A stretch of 64,000 nt of DNA from Pelagibius sp965227505 (lineage in GTDB: Bacteria > Pseudomonadota > Alphaproteobacteria > Kiloniellales > Kiloniellaceae), in assembly GCF_965227505.1 (NCBI RefSeq), contig NZ_OZ245757.1, positions 4,340,001 to 4,404,000 on the forward strand, read 5' to 3'. The notes beneath the pieces were generated by a model. It was not told the origin of the DNA. It made no database searches and was given only the letters and a program-made list of their open reading frames with translations. The position numbers were made by a program, and so were the translations under genes. Shown here one piece after another: positions 7,300 to 16,932 of the stretch (the stretch's first letter is position 1; each line of letters opens with the position of its first letter).

Positions 7300-8700
7300 A
7301 TGAGCCTTGTCGTCGATCGTTGCGAAGGGTTTGGAGATCTTGACCGCGGGTCCGCCGTTCCGGCCTTGAAGGGACTGCCGCTGCTGGGCCTCGCGCCGGC
7401 ACTGCGCCGCGATCCGCTGCGCTTCTTCACGCGGGTGGCCGCGGACCATGGCGATGCGGTCTGGTTGCACCTGGGACCGGACCGGGTCCTGATGGTGAAC
7501 GACCCAGCGATGATCCGTCACGTTCTGCAGGACAATCGCCCGAACTACGTGAAGAGCCGCTTCTACGACATGATGCGGCCGGTTCTGGGCGAAGGCATCT
7601 TTCTGGCCGAGGGCGATGACTGGCTGGGGCAGCGCAAGACCGCGCTGCGCAGCTTTCAGGGTTGCCAGCTGCGCCGCATGACCGCGGCGATGCAGGATGC
7701 GGTCGACGACATGCTGCAGCGCTGGCAACTGCCCGCGGCCCGGGGCGAGGCGCTCGACGTTGTGCCGGAGATGATGCGGCTGACCCTGGACATTCTGATG
7801 CGCACCCTGTTCTCCGTCCGGCTGGACGGTGACCACGAAGAGGTCTTTCAGGCCATGACCGTTGTGCTGCGCGACGCGGAGCGCCGCGTCTGGTCGCCGT
7901 TTCAGATGCCCCGCTGGCTGCCGACGGCGCGCAACCGGTCGGTGGCGAAGGCGCTCGCCGTCCTCGACCGCTTTGTCTACACCATGATCGCAGAGCGGCG
8001 TCGCGCCGGCGCAGAGGAACGCCGGGACAGCGAAGACGCAGGCGGCGATCTGTTGGACCTGCTTCTGGCCGCGCAGGGCCAGGACACCGACAGGAAACTG
8101 CGAGACCAGATCCTGTCGATGGTTCTCGCCGGTCACGAGACCACGGCCAATGCCTTGGCGTGGTGCTGGTACCTGCTGTCCCTGCACCCGGAATCCCTTC
8201 GCCGCGTCACGGCCGAGGCGGAGGCTCTGCCCGCGGGGCGCCCGCCGGCCTTCGCCGAGCTGGCCGGGCTGACCTATACGCGCTGCGTCTTCGACGAGGC
8301 CTTGCGGCTTTATCCTCCGCTCTGGACCTTCTCGCGCACGGCGCTTGCCGAAGACGAAATCGCCGGGCTGCCGGTTGCGGCCGGGACGAACGTCATGCTG
8401 AACGTGTTTGCCGTCCACCGCCGGCCGGAGCTTTGGGACAACCCGGAAGGCTTCGATCCGGCGCGCTTCGATCCCGAGACCGGCGACCCGCGCCGCCGCT
8501 TCGCATACTTTCCCTTCAGCGACGGACCGCGCAGCTGTCTTGGCGAGCGCTTTGCGGTTCTCGAATCCCTCATCGCCATCAGTTCGGTGGTGCGCCGCTT
8601 CGACCTGCACCTGCTTCCGGGGCAGGACGTCAGGCCGGAGCCGATGATCACGCTCAGGCCCCAGGGCCTCAAGATGCGGCCCTTTGCACGGACGGCTTAG
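7300..8700 (+). CDS. Cytochrome P450 monooxygenase
   Basis: This 466-aa soluble P450 has all diagnostic motifs: the I-helix oxygen-activation motif AGHET at residues 277-281, the K-helix ExxR at Glu333/Arg336 (EALRLYPP), the PERF-like region FDPARFDPE, and the heme-binding loop FSDGPRSCLGERFA with Cys413 as thiolate ligand. Overall style resembles CYP4/CYP102-type fatty-acid-oxidising families, so a lipid or acyl-chain substrate is plausible but unproven. An AGGAG site precedes ATG 7300. No ferredoxin or reductase gene is adjacent, so electrons must come from elsewhere. The gene is followed after four bases by an MFS exporter, indicating one transcript. Confidence 0.95.
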   Translation: MSLVVDRCEGFGDLDRGSAVPALKGLPLLGLAPALRRDPLRFFTRVAADHGDAVWLHLGPDRVLMVNDPAMIRHVLQDNRPNYVKSRFYDMMRPVLGEGIFLAEGDDWLGQRKTALRSFQGCQLRRMTAAMQDAVDDMLQRWQLPAARGEALDVVPEMMRLTLDILMRTLFSVRLDGDHEEVFQAMTVVLRDAERRVWSPFQMPRWLPTARNRSVAKALAVLDRFVYTMIAERRRAGAEERRDSEDAGGDLLDLLLAAQGQDTDRKLRDQILSMVLAGHETTANALAWCWYLLSLHPESLRRVTAEAEALPAGRPPAFAELAGLTYTRCVFDEALRLYPPLWTFSRTALAEDEIAGLPVAAGTNVMLNVFAVHRRPELWDNPEGFDPARFDPETGDPRRRFAYFPFSDGPRSCLGERFAVLESLIAISSVVRRFDLHLLPGQDVRPEPMITLRPQGLKMRPFARTA

Positions 8701-8704
8701 GGTT

Positions 8705-9955
8705 ATGCCCGCGCCCGTCTTGGTGATCCTGATCTATCTGATCGGGTTGGGTATCGTTTATCCGGCGCTGCCCTTCCAGGCCCTGGCCTTGGGAGCGAGC
8801 CCGCTTCAGGTGTCGATGATCCTGGTCACCGATACGGCCATGGTGCTGCTGCTGGCGCCGCTGTTCGGGCGCCTGAGCGACCGCTTCGGCCGACGCGGCG
8901 TGACCTGCCTGGCACTGGCGACCGCCCCCTTTGCCTATCTCCTGATGGCCTATGCCGACTCGCTGCTGATGCTCTTTGCGGCGCGGGCCCTCGCAGGCGT
9001 CAGCAACGCGGCGGTGCCGGTGATCCAGGCGCTCATGGCCGACAGCACCTGTCCGAAGCGCCGCGTGCACGGGATGGCCAACGTGAATTCCGCCTTCGCC
9101 CTCGCCTTTATCGTCGGGCCGCTGCTCAGCCGCAGCTGGCTGCTGGGGCCAGAGGGCGACGACTATCAGGCGGGCGCCCTGGGTGGCGCGGGCTTTGCCG
9201 TTTTGGCGGTTGTCCTGGCTGTCCTCCTGCTGCGGGAGGTCCGCCAGCCGGGGCAGGCCGGAGCCGCTGTCCGGTTCGCCAGCTCGCGGGCAGGCCTCCT
9301 GAAGGTTCCGCAGAGGCTGTTTCTGGCGCCTTTGCTGTTGGGGCCCATCGTGATCATGGCGCTTCTGGCCTTCGCCTATGCGGCGATGGAAGCGACGCTG
9401 GGCCTGTGGTCGGACCGGGTGCTCGCGTGGCGCGCATCCGACGTCGCCCTGGGGTTCATCTGCGCCGGCGTGGCCGCCCTGTTCAGTCTCTGGGTTCTGA
9501 TTCCGCTGCTCTGCCGGCGCATCGGCGAGGAAGCCGTCGCCGCCGCTTCGTCCCTCGCCATGGTCTTCGGCTTGTTGCTCTTCGCCTTCTGGCCCGGCGA
9601 CCTTGCGATTGCCTTTGCGATGATGCTTCTGGGCGCCGGCGTTGCGACGAGCCTTTCCTGCCTGCAGGCTCTTCTGTCCAAGGCGGCACCGGCTTCGGCG
9701 CAGGGGGCGGTGCTGGGCGTCAATCACGCCGTTCTCAGCATTGCGCGCATTCTGGGGCCGATCTGGGGCGGGTTTGCCCTCGGCAGTCTCGGGACAAGCT
9801 GGCCGCATCTCTCCGGCGCCGTTCTCGTTGTCAGTGCGCTGATCGCCTTGATCCTGCTGTACAGGCCGCGCGCGCAGCCCCAGGCACAGCTCCAGCCCCA
9901 ACCCCAGCCTCAACCCCAGCCCCAGTCCCAACAACGTCAGACATCCCTGCTTTGA
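8705..9955 (+). CDS. MFS transporter with Gln/Pro-rich C-terminal tail
   Basis: A 416-residue major facilitator with 12 predicted membrane segments. The A-loop motif between TM2 and TM3 is LFGRLSDRFGRRG, the drug:H+ antiporter signature, pointing to export of a small molecule. ATG 8705, four bases after the P450 stop, was preferred over 8684, which would overlap that gene. The last 30 residues are cytoplasmic and extremely Gln/Pro-rich (QPQPQPQPQPQSQQRQ), built on a near-repetitive CAGCCC/CAGCCT codon tract. This is unusual for the family. Context suggests it exports, or takes up, the product of the P450/ligase pathway. Confidence 0.88.
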   Translation: MPAPVLVILIYLIGLGIVYPALPFQALALGASPLQVSMILVTDTAMVLLLAPLFGRLSDRFGRRGVTCLALATAPFAYLLMAYADSLLMLFAARALAGVSNAAVPVIQALMADSTCPKRRVHGMANVNSAFALAFIVGPLLSRSWLLGPEGDDYQAGALGGAGFAVLAVVLAVLLLREVRQPGQAGAAVRFASSRAGLLKVPQRLFLAPLLLGPIVIMALLAFAYAAMEATLGLWSDRVLAWRASDVALGFICAGVAALFSLWVLIPLLCRRIGEEAVAAASSLAMVFGLLLFAFWPGDLAIAFAMMLLGAGVATSLSCLQALLSKAAPASAQGAVLGVNHAVLSIARILGPIWGGFALGSLGTSWPHLSGAVLVVSALIALILLYRPRAQPQAQLQPQPQPQPQPQSQQRQTSLL

Positions 9956-9967
9956 GAGGAGGCAAAG

Positions 9968-11503
9968 ATGAACGTTGCCAGTTTCCTCGATGCCACTGCC
10001 ACCCGAACGCCGGCGGCAACGGCCGTGGTCCACGACGGCAGGCGCTACAGCTACAGGCAGGTGGTGAGGGAGGCCAACAGGGTTGCCAACGGTCTGCAGG
10101 CCGAAGGCTTCGGCCCCGGCAGCCGCATCGCCCTTGCCTGCAACAACAGGCCCGGGTTTCTGGCCGCCTACTACGGCATCCTCAAGATCGGCGCGGTTGC
10201 CGTCGTGCTCAGCACGACGCTCAGAGAACGGGACATCCGCTTCCAGCTTGAAGACTCCGGTGCCGAGGCCCTGCTCTGCTTTGAGGGTTGCGGCGACCGG
10301 GCCTATGCCGATGAAGCCCTGCCGGCAGCCGATGCCGCGCCGCACTGCGCCAAGGTCTGGGTCATTCCCGCCCGTCCCGAGGCAGCCTCTACGGTGGCGG
10401 GCTATCCCGCCCTTGCCGATCTGACGGCCGGTCAGTCAGACCGCTGCGCCACGCGCAGCTACGCAGCTCAGGAGACGGCCGTCATCCTCTACACCTCCGG
10501 CTCGACGGGGCGTCCCAAGGGCGTCGAACTCACCCAGTCGAACCTCATCGAGATGGTGCGGATCAACCGCGGCCTCGCGGCGCCGGCGGCCACCGCCGTG
10601 CGGCTGGTTTCGACGCCGCTGTTCCACGTGATGGGCCAGATCTGCGGCATGAACCTGGCGGTTCTCAACGGCGAGACCATGGTGCTGGTAGAGCGCTTCG
10701 ATCCCGCCCTGATCTGGCGCCTCATTGTCGAAGAGGCGGCGACCTACTTCGTCCATATGCCGATCTTCTACCGCTACCTGCTGGAGCGCGCTGATGCGGT
10801 GGACACTGCCGCGGTGCGGCGCAGCCTGCGCCTCTGTGCGACCGGTGGCGCGCCGCTGCAGGACGATCTCCGCACCGCCTTCCAGGCGCGCTTCGGTCTC
10901 CCCCTGGTTCCCGGCTACGGCCTGACCGAGGTGACGTCGATCGTGGCCTGGGGGGCGGATATGCCGCTGCCACGGGCAACCACTGTCGGGAAGGTGGTGC
11001 CCGGTGTCGAAGCGGTCGTCGCCGACGGGGCCGGCAGGGCGCTGGCGCCGGGTGAGGAGGGCGAGATTCTGGTGCGCGGGCCCGGGGTGATGAAGCGCTA
11101 CCTCAATCTGCCTGACGTGACAGGGACCCGTCTCAGGCACGGCTGGTTCCACACCGGCGACATCGGACGCTTCGACGGCTTCGGCCGGCTCGACGTTCTC
11201 GGGCGCGTTGACGACAAGATCCTGCGCGGCGAGGAGCATATCTACCCGGCCGAGGTGGAAACGGCGCTCAAAGGCCATCCGGCGGTCCGCGAGGCGGCGG
11301 TCATCGGGATTCCCGACGACGTTCTGGGTCAGGAGGCGAAGACCTTTGTGGTGCTCAAGGAAGGCTGCGCCCTCAGCGGCGGCGACCTGCTCGGCTGGCT
11401 GGCACGGACGCTGCCCGACGGCAAGTGTCCGGGTCTGCTACAGTTTCAAGAGAGCCTGCCGCTGACCCCGACAGGCAAGGTCGCGCGCCACCTGTTGCGC
11501 TAG
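9968..11503 (+). CDS. AMP-dependent acyl-CoA synthetase/ligase
   Basis: This 511-aa ANL-superfamily enzyme activates a carboxylic acid as an acyl-adenylate and normally transfers it to CoA. The core motifs are present: P-loop ILYTSGSTGRPKG (A3), GYGLTEVT (A5), GWFHTGDIGRFD (A7), LGRVDDKILRGEEHIYPAEV (A8) and the catalytic lysine in PLTPTGKVAR (A10). There is no carrier-protein domain, so it is a stand-alone ligase resembling class-I fatty acyl, benzoate or coumarate ligases. It begins 12 bases after the MFS gene with a GAGGAGG site. Together with the LuxI synthase it could supply an unusual acyl-CoA, as RpaI and BraI systems use, but this is speculative. Confidence 0.92.
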   Translation: MNVASFLDATATRTPAATAVVHDGRRYSYRQVVREANRVANGLQAEGFGPGSRIALACNNRPGFLAAYYGILKIGAVAVVLSTTLRERDIRFQLEDSGAEALLCFEGCGDRAYADEALPAADAAPHCAKVWVIPARPEAASTVAGYPALADLTAGQSDRCATRSYAAQETAVILYTSGSTGRPKGVELTQSNLIEMVRINRGLAAPAATAVRLVSTPLFHVMGQICGMNLAVLNGETMVLVERFDPALIWRLIVEEAATYFVHMPIFYRYLLERADAVDTAAVRRSLRLCATGGAPLQDDLRTAFQARFGLPLVPGYGLTEVTSIVAWGADMPLPRATTVGKVVPGVEAVVADGAGRALAPGEEGEILVRGPGVMKRYLNLPDVTGTRLRHGWFHTGDIGRFDGFGRLDVLGRVDDKILRGEEHIYPAEVETALKGHPAVREAAVIGIPDDVLGQEAKTFVVLKEGCALSGGDLLGWLARTLPDGKCPGLLQFQESLPLTPTGKVARHLLR

Positions 11504-11613
11504 CGCTCCCGGCGGCTGGCCGGCGATGCTAACGGATTGTACACCATCGCTGGCTAGCCTGCGGTCCGTATACCACTTCCGTCCGTCCGCACCCGTCATC
11601 CAGACAGGGCATC

Positions 11614-11964
11614 ATGGTAAACCGCAGCTTTACCGTCCGAGGGAAAGAGCGCCGCCGCGACCGCCGCCGGCGGCTTCAGCTTTCCGCAGAGATCGACGGC
11701 CATGCCGTCTCTCTGGTGGACATTTCCATTGCCGGCTTCGGGGCTGCGGTCGATGCAACGGACCGGGCAGCGCCAAAGCTGCCGCTCGGCCACCGCGGGC
11801 GGCTCGACATCTGGCTGTCGGATGGCCGGCGCATGCGCCTGGAGATAGAGATCGGGCGCGAGGTGGGCCCGGACGGCATGTTTGGCGGCCGCTTCCTCGA
11901 TATCTCCGACGAGAACTTCCGGCTCATCGAAGCGATCCTGCTGGGCCGCGAGCATCTCGTCTAG
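11614..11964 (+). CDS. PilZ domain protein (probable c-di-GMP receptor)
   Basis: A 116-aa single-domain protein. Both c-di-GMP contacts are visible: the arginine-rich RxxxR box (ERRRDRRRR, about residues 11-19) and the D/NxSxxG box as DISIAGFG (about residues 36-43). The rest forms the expected beta-barrel with GRLDIWLSDGRRMRLEIEI. Such proteins relay the second messenger to motility, adhesion or polysaccharide targets by protein contact. It lies 110 bases after the ligase gene and may be cotranscribed with the quorum-sensing cluster or independent. It is convergent with the SleB gene. Confidence 0.85.
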   Translation: MVNRSFTVRGKERRRDRRRRLQLSAEIDGHAVSLVDISIAGFGAAVDATDRAAPKLPLGHRGRLDIWLSDGRRMRLEIEIGREVGPDGMFGGRFLDISDENFRLIEAILLGREHLV

Positions 11965-12086
11965 AACGGATCCAGCAAGCCCGCTTCACTCTTACGGATG
12001 GAGCGGTGCGTTTTCCTCACACGGTTCTCGAAGAGGGGCATGACGGCCGGTCACGCTGTCTTTGACAGCGAGCCTGTCGAACCGGC

Positions 12087-12884
12087 TCAGTCGGTCTGCG
12101 CGACCTGGGTCGGGGCCGGTGCGGGCTTGCGCGAATAGAAGATGTGGAGGCCGATCTTGGGGCCCCGCACGAAGGCCTTGCGCCAGGACGGGCTCACATA
12201 GTCGGCGTGATACCAAAGCGCACCGCCAGTGTTGTCGCTGACACGGCCCCAGTAGACCTTGCTGGCCAGGCGCTCGCTCTCGGCCCAGGCGGTCATGTCG
12301 GTGACGAGATCCTCCTTGCCGTCGCAGTACCAGGAGAACTGGCACTTGTGCAGCACCTCGGCCGTGCCGTCGCGCACGACGTCGCAGACCGTCTCCGGGA
12401 AATTGCGGGAGGCGACGCGGTTCATCACCACATGGGCGACCGCCAGCTGGCCTTCCAGCGGCTCGCTGCGGGCCTCGAAGTAGATGTTCTGCGCCAGGCA
12501 GGTCAGCTCATCGCGCAGGTTGCCCGGGTCGGGCGTGTAGACGCTGGCGAGCTGCTCCTCCAGATCCAGCTGGCGGAGACCGACCTGGCGGATAAAGAAG
12601 AAGTCGGGGTCGATGTCCTTGACGTCGACGGGAATGAAGCTCTGGGCGGTCACCCGGGTCCAGGCGCTCTCTGTGCTGTCGCTGGTCGCCACATGGGCAA
12701 GCGCGGCGCCCGCGATCACACAGGCGATGGGTGCCGACACCGCAGAACAGACCGCCCCGGCGGAAAGACCGCGCAGGTTGAAGCCCAGCTTCGCCCCGGC
12801 TTTCACCCAGCCCCGGCGCGCGCGGGCAAGCCAGCGCTTCCGGTTGGGCCACCGAGGGGCCGATATGGCTTCACTGCGACTCAT
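12087..12884 (-). CDS. SleB/CwlJ-type cell wall hydrolase
   Basis: This 265-residue protein has a basic N-terminus, one membrane anchor at about residues 40-70 (GAVCSAVSAPIACVIAGAAL) and a C-terminal Hydrolase_2 domain from about 150. The domain shows LAQNIYFEARSEPLEGQLAV with the catalytic-region Glu, then VMNRVASRNFP, CQFSWYCDGK and GALWYHADYV. In spore-formers this domain is a lytic transglycosylase. In alphaproteobacteria it probably remodels peptidoglycan in the periplasm. Two near-consensus CtrA half-site pairs lie upstream (12992-13023), which would link it to the cell cycle if functional. Confidence 0.9.
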   Translation of the reverse strand: MSRSEAISAPRWPNRKRWLARARRGWVKAGAKLGFNLRGLSAGAVCSAVSAPIACVIAGAALAHVATSDSTESAWTRVTAQSFIPVDVKDIDPDFFFIRQVGLRQLDLEEQLASVYTPDPGNLRDELTCLAQNIYFEARSEPLEGQLAVAHVVMNRVASRNFPETVCDVVRDGTAEVLHKCQFSWYCDGKEDLVTDMTAWAESERLASKVYWGRVSDNTGGALWYHADYVSPSWRKAFVRGPKIGLHIFYSRKPAPAPTQVAQTD

Positions 12885-13516
12885 TGTCTGTCCTGTACCC
12901 TGTGAACGCGGCGCGGTCTGCGCTCTGTCGTGGTGGGGCGGGCGATGGTTTACCGAAGGCCGTGCTTCGGCCTCTCCCTTCCCTTGTACGCTTAACCGCT
13001 AGTAAAGGTTTACACAATCTTAACATCGCATATCAAGAACTTTCGCCAAAAGTTTGAGATAAATTTGCCACATTTTCTAGTAAAATTAACTATTAATGCC
13101 GAATATCTTTGAAAACAGCTTTGTATTGATGAGAAAGAAAATTTCGTTCTGAGTATTTTTATTTGGATAAGAAAACTTTTTCTCGATTTTCTGTGTTGGT
13201 ATTCTGATATTGCTGAAAGGATAACTAAACAAACGCCTGGCGATTACATCACCTTTCGCCAGCGCAAAAGAGGACTCGCGGCGCAATCTACTGGCCGCCG
13301 GCCTGCCGGATCTTTCGCCCGGGCGAGGCGTTAACCATTGAATATTGGAGTCTGAAACAACCGTAGCGCCGCCCGGCGGGCCGGTGGGCCTCTGTGTCAA
13401 CCGTAGGGCGCCCGGGAAGGGGGCGCAGGCGCAGGCATTGCTGGTTGACGGACGTGGTTAAGAAAGGGCGCGCCGGGCAGGCGTGCTGGACGATGGGGCG
13501 CTAAACGAGGGGGGCT
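12885..13516. other. Intergenic region with an AT-rich island
   Basis: No supported gene in about 630 bases. Bases 12985-13240 are strikingly AT-rich for this genome and probably form promoter DNA for the SleB gene. A 104-codon minus-strand frame (13086-13400) spans it but shows biased Lys/Asn/Phe composition and no domain. The right part returns to high GC and ends with the cysH 3' duplication. Confidence 0.55.
12992..13023. promoter_or_regulatory. Two near-consensus CtrA-like sites upstream of sleB-type gene
   Basis: TTAA-N7-TAAA at 12992-13006 and TTTA-N7-TTAA at 13009-13023 each differ by one base from the CtrA consensus TTAA-N7-TTAA. They lie about 110-140 bases upstream of the hydrolase start. 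The region is AT-rich, so chance matches are possible. Confidence 0.3.
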
Positions 13517-13529
13517 CTAAACGAGGGGG
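13501..13529. repeat. Tandem duplication of the cysH 3' end
   Basis: The 13-mer CTAAACGAGGGGG occurs at 13501-13513 and 13517-13529, period 16. Read on the minus strand each copy ends in TAG. The copy at 13517-13519 is the cysH stop codon, so the stop codon itself is duplicated. Confidence 0.85.
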
Positions 13530-14314
13530 TTGGGGCGCCGCGCCCAGGGAGCCTTGTGGATACCGCATTCGGTCTTGGCGCTGCCCTGCCAGCGCCCGCT
13601 GCGGGAAGCGCCCTCAGGGCCCCCGGAGGGGGCCGTGCAGGGCGCGCAGCCGATGGAGGCATAGCCCTGGTCTGTAAGCGGATGGGCCGGCAGGCCCCGC
13701 GACTCGAAGGCCCGGCGCAGCTCTGCGGAATCCCACTGCGCCAGGGGGTTAACCTTGATGCGGCCGGACTCGGCCTCGAAGACCGGGATCTGGCCGCGCA
13801 GGCCGCCCTGGAACCGCTTGCGGCCGTTGATCCAGGCACTGAAGCCGCTGAGGGCCCGCTCCAGCGGCAGCACCTTGCGCAGGCGGCAGCAGAGGTCCGG
13901 GTTGCGCCGCCACAGGGTGCCGTCCGCATCGGCGCGGGCAAGATCCTCGGTCGCCGGCGTCACCGAGCGCAGGTCTGTCAGTCCCAGCCGCTCCGCCAGG
14001 CGGTCGCGGTAGGCGAGGGTCTCCGGAAAGTGTTTCCCGGTCTCCAGGAAGATCACCGGGGTCGCGGGGTCGACCTGGGCGACGAGGTCCAGCAGCACAG
14101 CGGACTCCGCGCCGAAGGACGACACCACGGCGATGCGTCCGGGAAAGACATGCTTGATCGCCGCTTCCAGCACCGTCTCGCTGTCTACCTCGCTGGCGGC
14201 GGCGCCGTAGCGCAGCTCCAGAAGGCGGGCGCGCTCCTGCAGCCGCAGGGCCCGGTCCTGGTTGGCCGCGGGGCGAACCGTCAACGCCGATCTGCTCGTC
14301 CGTGAGGCCAGCAC
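13517..14314 (-). CDS. cysH: APS reductase (assimilatory phosphoadenylyl/adenylyl-sulfate reductase)
   Basis: This 265-aa enzyme reduces activated sulfate to sulfite with thioredoxin electrons. It has the PP-loop-like SSFGAESAVLL (about 65-75), the CC pair Cys142/Cys143 in DLCCRLRK, the Cys223-x2-Cys226 pair in IGCAPCT, and the catalytic Cys250 in KTECGIH. The CC plus CxxC set binds a [4Fe-4S] cluster, so the preferred substrate should be APS rather than PAPS. It is the last gene of the cysG-DUF2849-cysI-DUF934-cysH operon, starting 51 bases after the DUF934 stop. The 3' end carries a tandem duplication that includes the stop codon. Confidence 0.93.
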   Translation of the reverse strand: MLASRTSRSALTVRPAANQDRALRLQERARLLELRYGAAASEVDSETVLEAAIKHVFPGRIAVVSSFGAESAVLLDLVAQVDPATPVIFLETGKHFPETLAYRDRLAERLGLTDLRSVTPATEDLARADADGTLWRRNPDLCCRLRKVLPLERALSGFSAWINGRKRFQGGLRGQIPVFEAESGRIKVNPLAQWDSAELRRAFESRGLPAHPLTDQGYASIGCAPCTAPSGGPEGASRSGRWQGSAKTECGIHKAPWARRPNPLV

Positions 14315-14365
14315 TCTTGCGACTCCCCGGTCCAGGCTCTTGCCCGAGCTCTGTGACTTGCGGCG

Positions 14366-14921
14366 CTACTCGGCAGCAACCGCGCGCGAAGATCGGAAGC
14401 CGGCGCCGAGCGCGCCGCTGGGCGCACGGCCGTCTGCAGTCGGCTGGTACCAGATCTGGATTTCCTCGATGGCGTCCTTCCAGGCCGCCGCGGTCTTCTC
14501 GTCCGCCACCGCGAAGCTGTCGAAGCCACAGCGCAGCATGAAGAAGAGCTGGTCGCGCAGCACATTGCCGACGGCCCGCAGTTCGCCCTTGAAGCCGTGG
14601 CGCTCCCGCAGCAGGCGCGCATAGGAATAGGCGCGTCCGTCGTTGAACTTCGGGAACTCCAGGGCGATGAGGTCGAAGTGCTTCAGGTCTCCAGCGATGT
14701 CTTCGGGCGGCTGGTCGCTGGCCAGACGCAGGCCCAGGCGGCCGTTGCGGCGCAGCAGCGCCGCGCGCTGATCGCGCCACTGATCCAGCGTGACGATCAG
14801 GTCCACCTCCAGAGAAGGGGTCTCCGTCGGCGCGGTTTGGCTGTCGTTTGCCGGCGCGTCGTCTGCCGGTTCGGACGTCTCGGGGAGGTCGGACCAGGGG
14901 TCGTCGGCGATCCGTCCGTCT

Positions 14922-14935
<14 letters not shown>
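14366..14935 (-). CDS. DUF934 protein of the sulfite reduction operon
   Basis: A 189-aa protein beginning MPLLKDGRI, with conserved stretches HFDLIALEFPKFNDGRAYSY, ARLLRERHGF, ELRAVGNVLRDQLFFM and CGFDSF typical of DUF934. The family is almost always encoded beside sulfite/nitrite reductase and APS reductase and has been proposed as an auxiliary in electron delivery or enzyme assembly, but its activity is not established. Residues about 10-45 form an acidic, low-complexity insertion (ETSEPADDAPANDSQTAPTE) longer than usual. It overlaps the cysI stop by 14 bases, implying coupled translation. Confidence 0.85.
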
Positions 14936-16577
<1,642 letters not shown>

Positions 16578-16597
16578 CGTCTTGTGTTCCTCTCGCC

Positions 16598-16918
16598 CTA
16601 GGCTTCCGCCACCAAGGGGGCTTTACGATAGTCGGCGCGCACGGTCGGGCCGGCGGCACGGATGGTCTCCCGGGTGGACAGCGGCTGCAGGATGCCGTCC
16701 ACCTCGGTGACCTCGACCAGATAGGGGCCGACGATCTTGCGTGCGGCCACGTCGGCCTCCGCACGCTTCAGCAAGTCGTCCTGGGCGGCGCTGTCGTTGC
16801 TGGTTACGGCTTGGTTCAGCCAGGCCGTCCACAGGCCGCTTTCGGTGAGATAGACGACATCGCCTTCGCGCAGGCGGTTGGCGGTGACGGCTTTCAGAGG
16901 CACAGGTTTCTGGGGCAT
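16598..16918 (-). CDS. DUF2849 protein of the cys operon
   Basis: A 106-aa soluble protein with the DUF2849 pattern: VTANRLREGDVVYLTESGLW at about residues 10-30, then VGPYLVEV in the middle and IRAAGPTVRADYRK near the end. The family is small, found mainly in alphaproteobacteria, and nearly always sits between cysG and cysI. Function is unknown; a role in sulfite reductase assembly or siroheme handover is suggested only by context. It starts 14 bases after the cysG stop and ends 20 bases before cysI, so it is inside the operon. Confidence 0.85.
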   Translation of the reverse strand: MPQKPVPLKAVTANRLREGDVVYLTESGLWTAWLNQAVTSNDSAAQDDLLKRAEADVAARKIVGPYLVEVTEVDGILQPLSTRETIRAAGPTVRADYRKAPLVAEA

Positions 16919-16932
16919 CGCTGTGATCTCCG

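Noticed and set aside
13086..13400. Minus-strand frame through the AT-rich island
   Set aside because: No ribosome-binding site or domain. Its composition changes abruptly from Lys/Asn/Phe-rich to Arg/Pro-rich, following base content.
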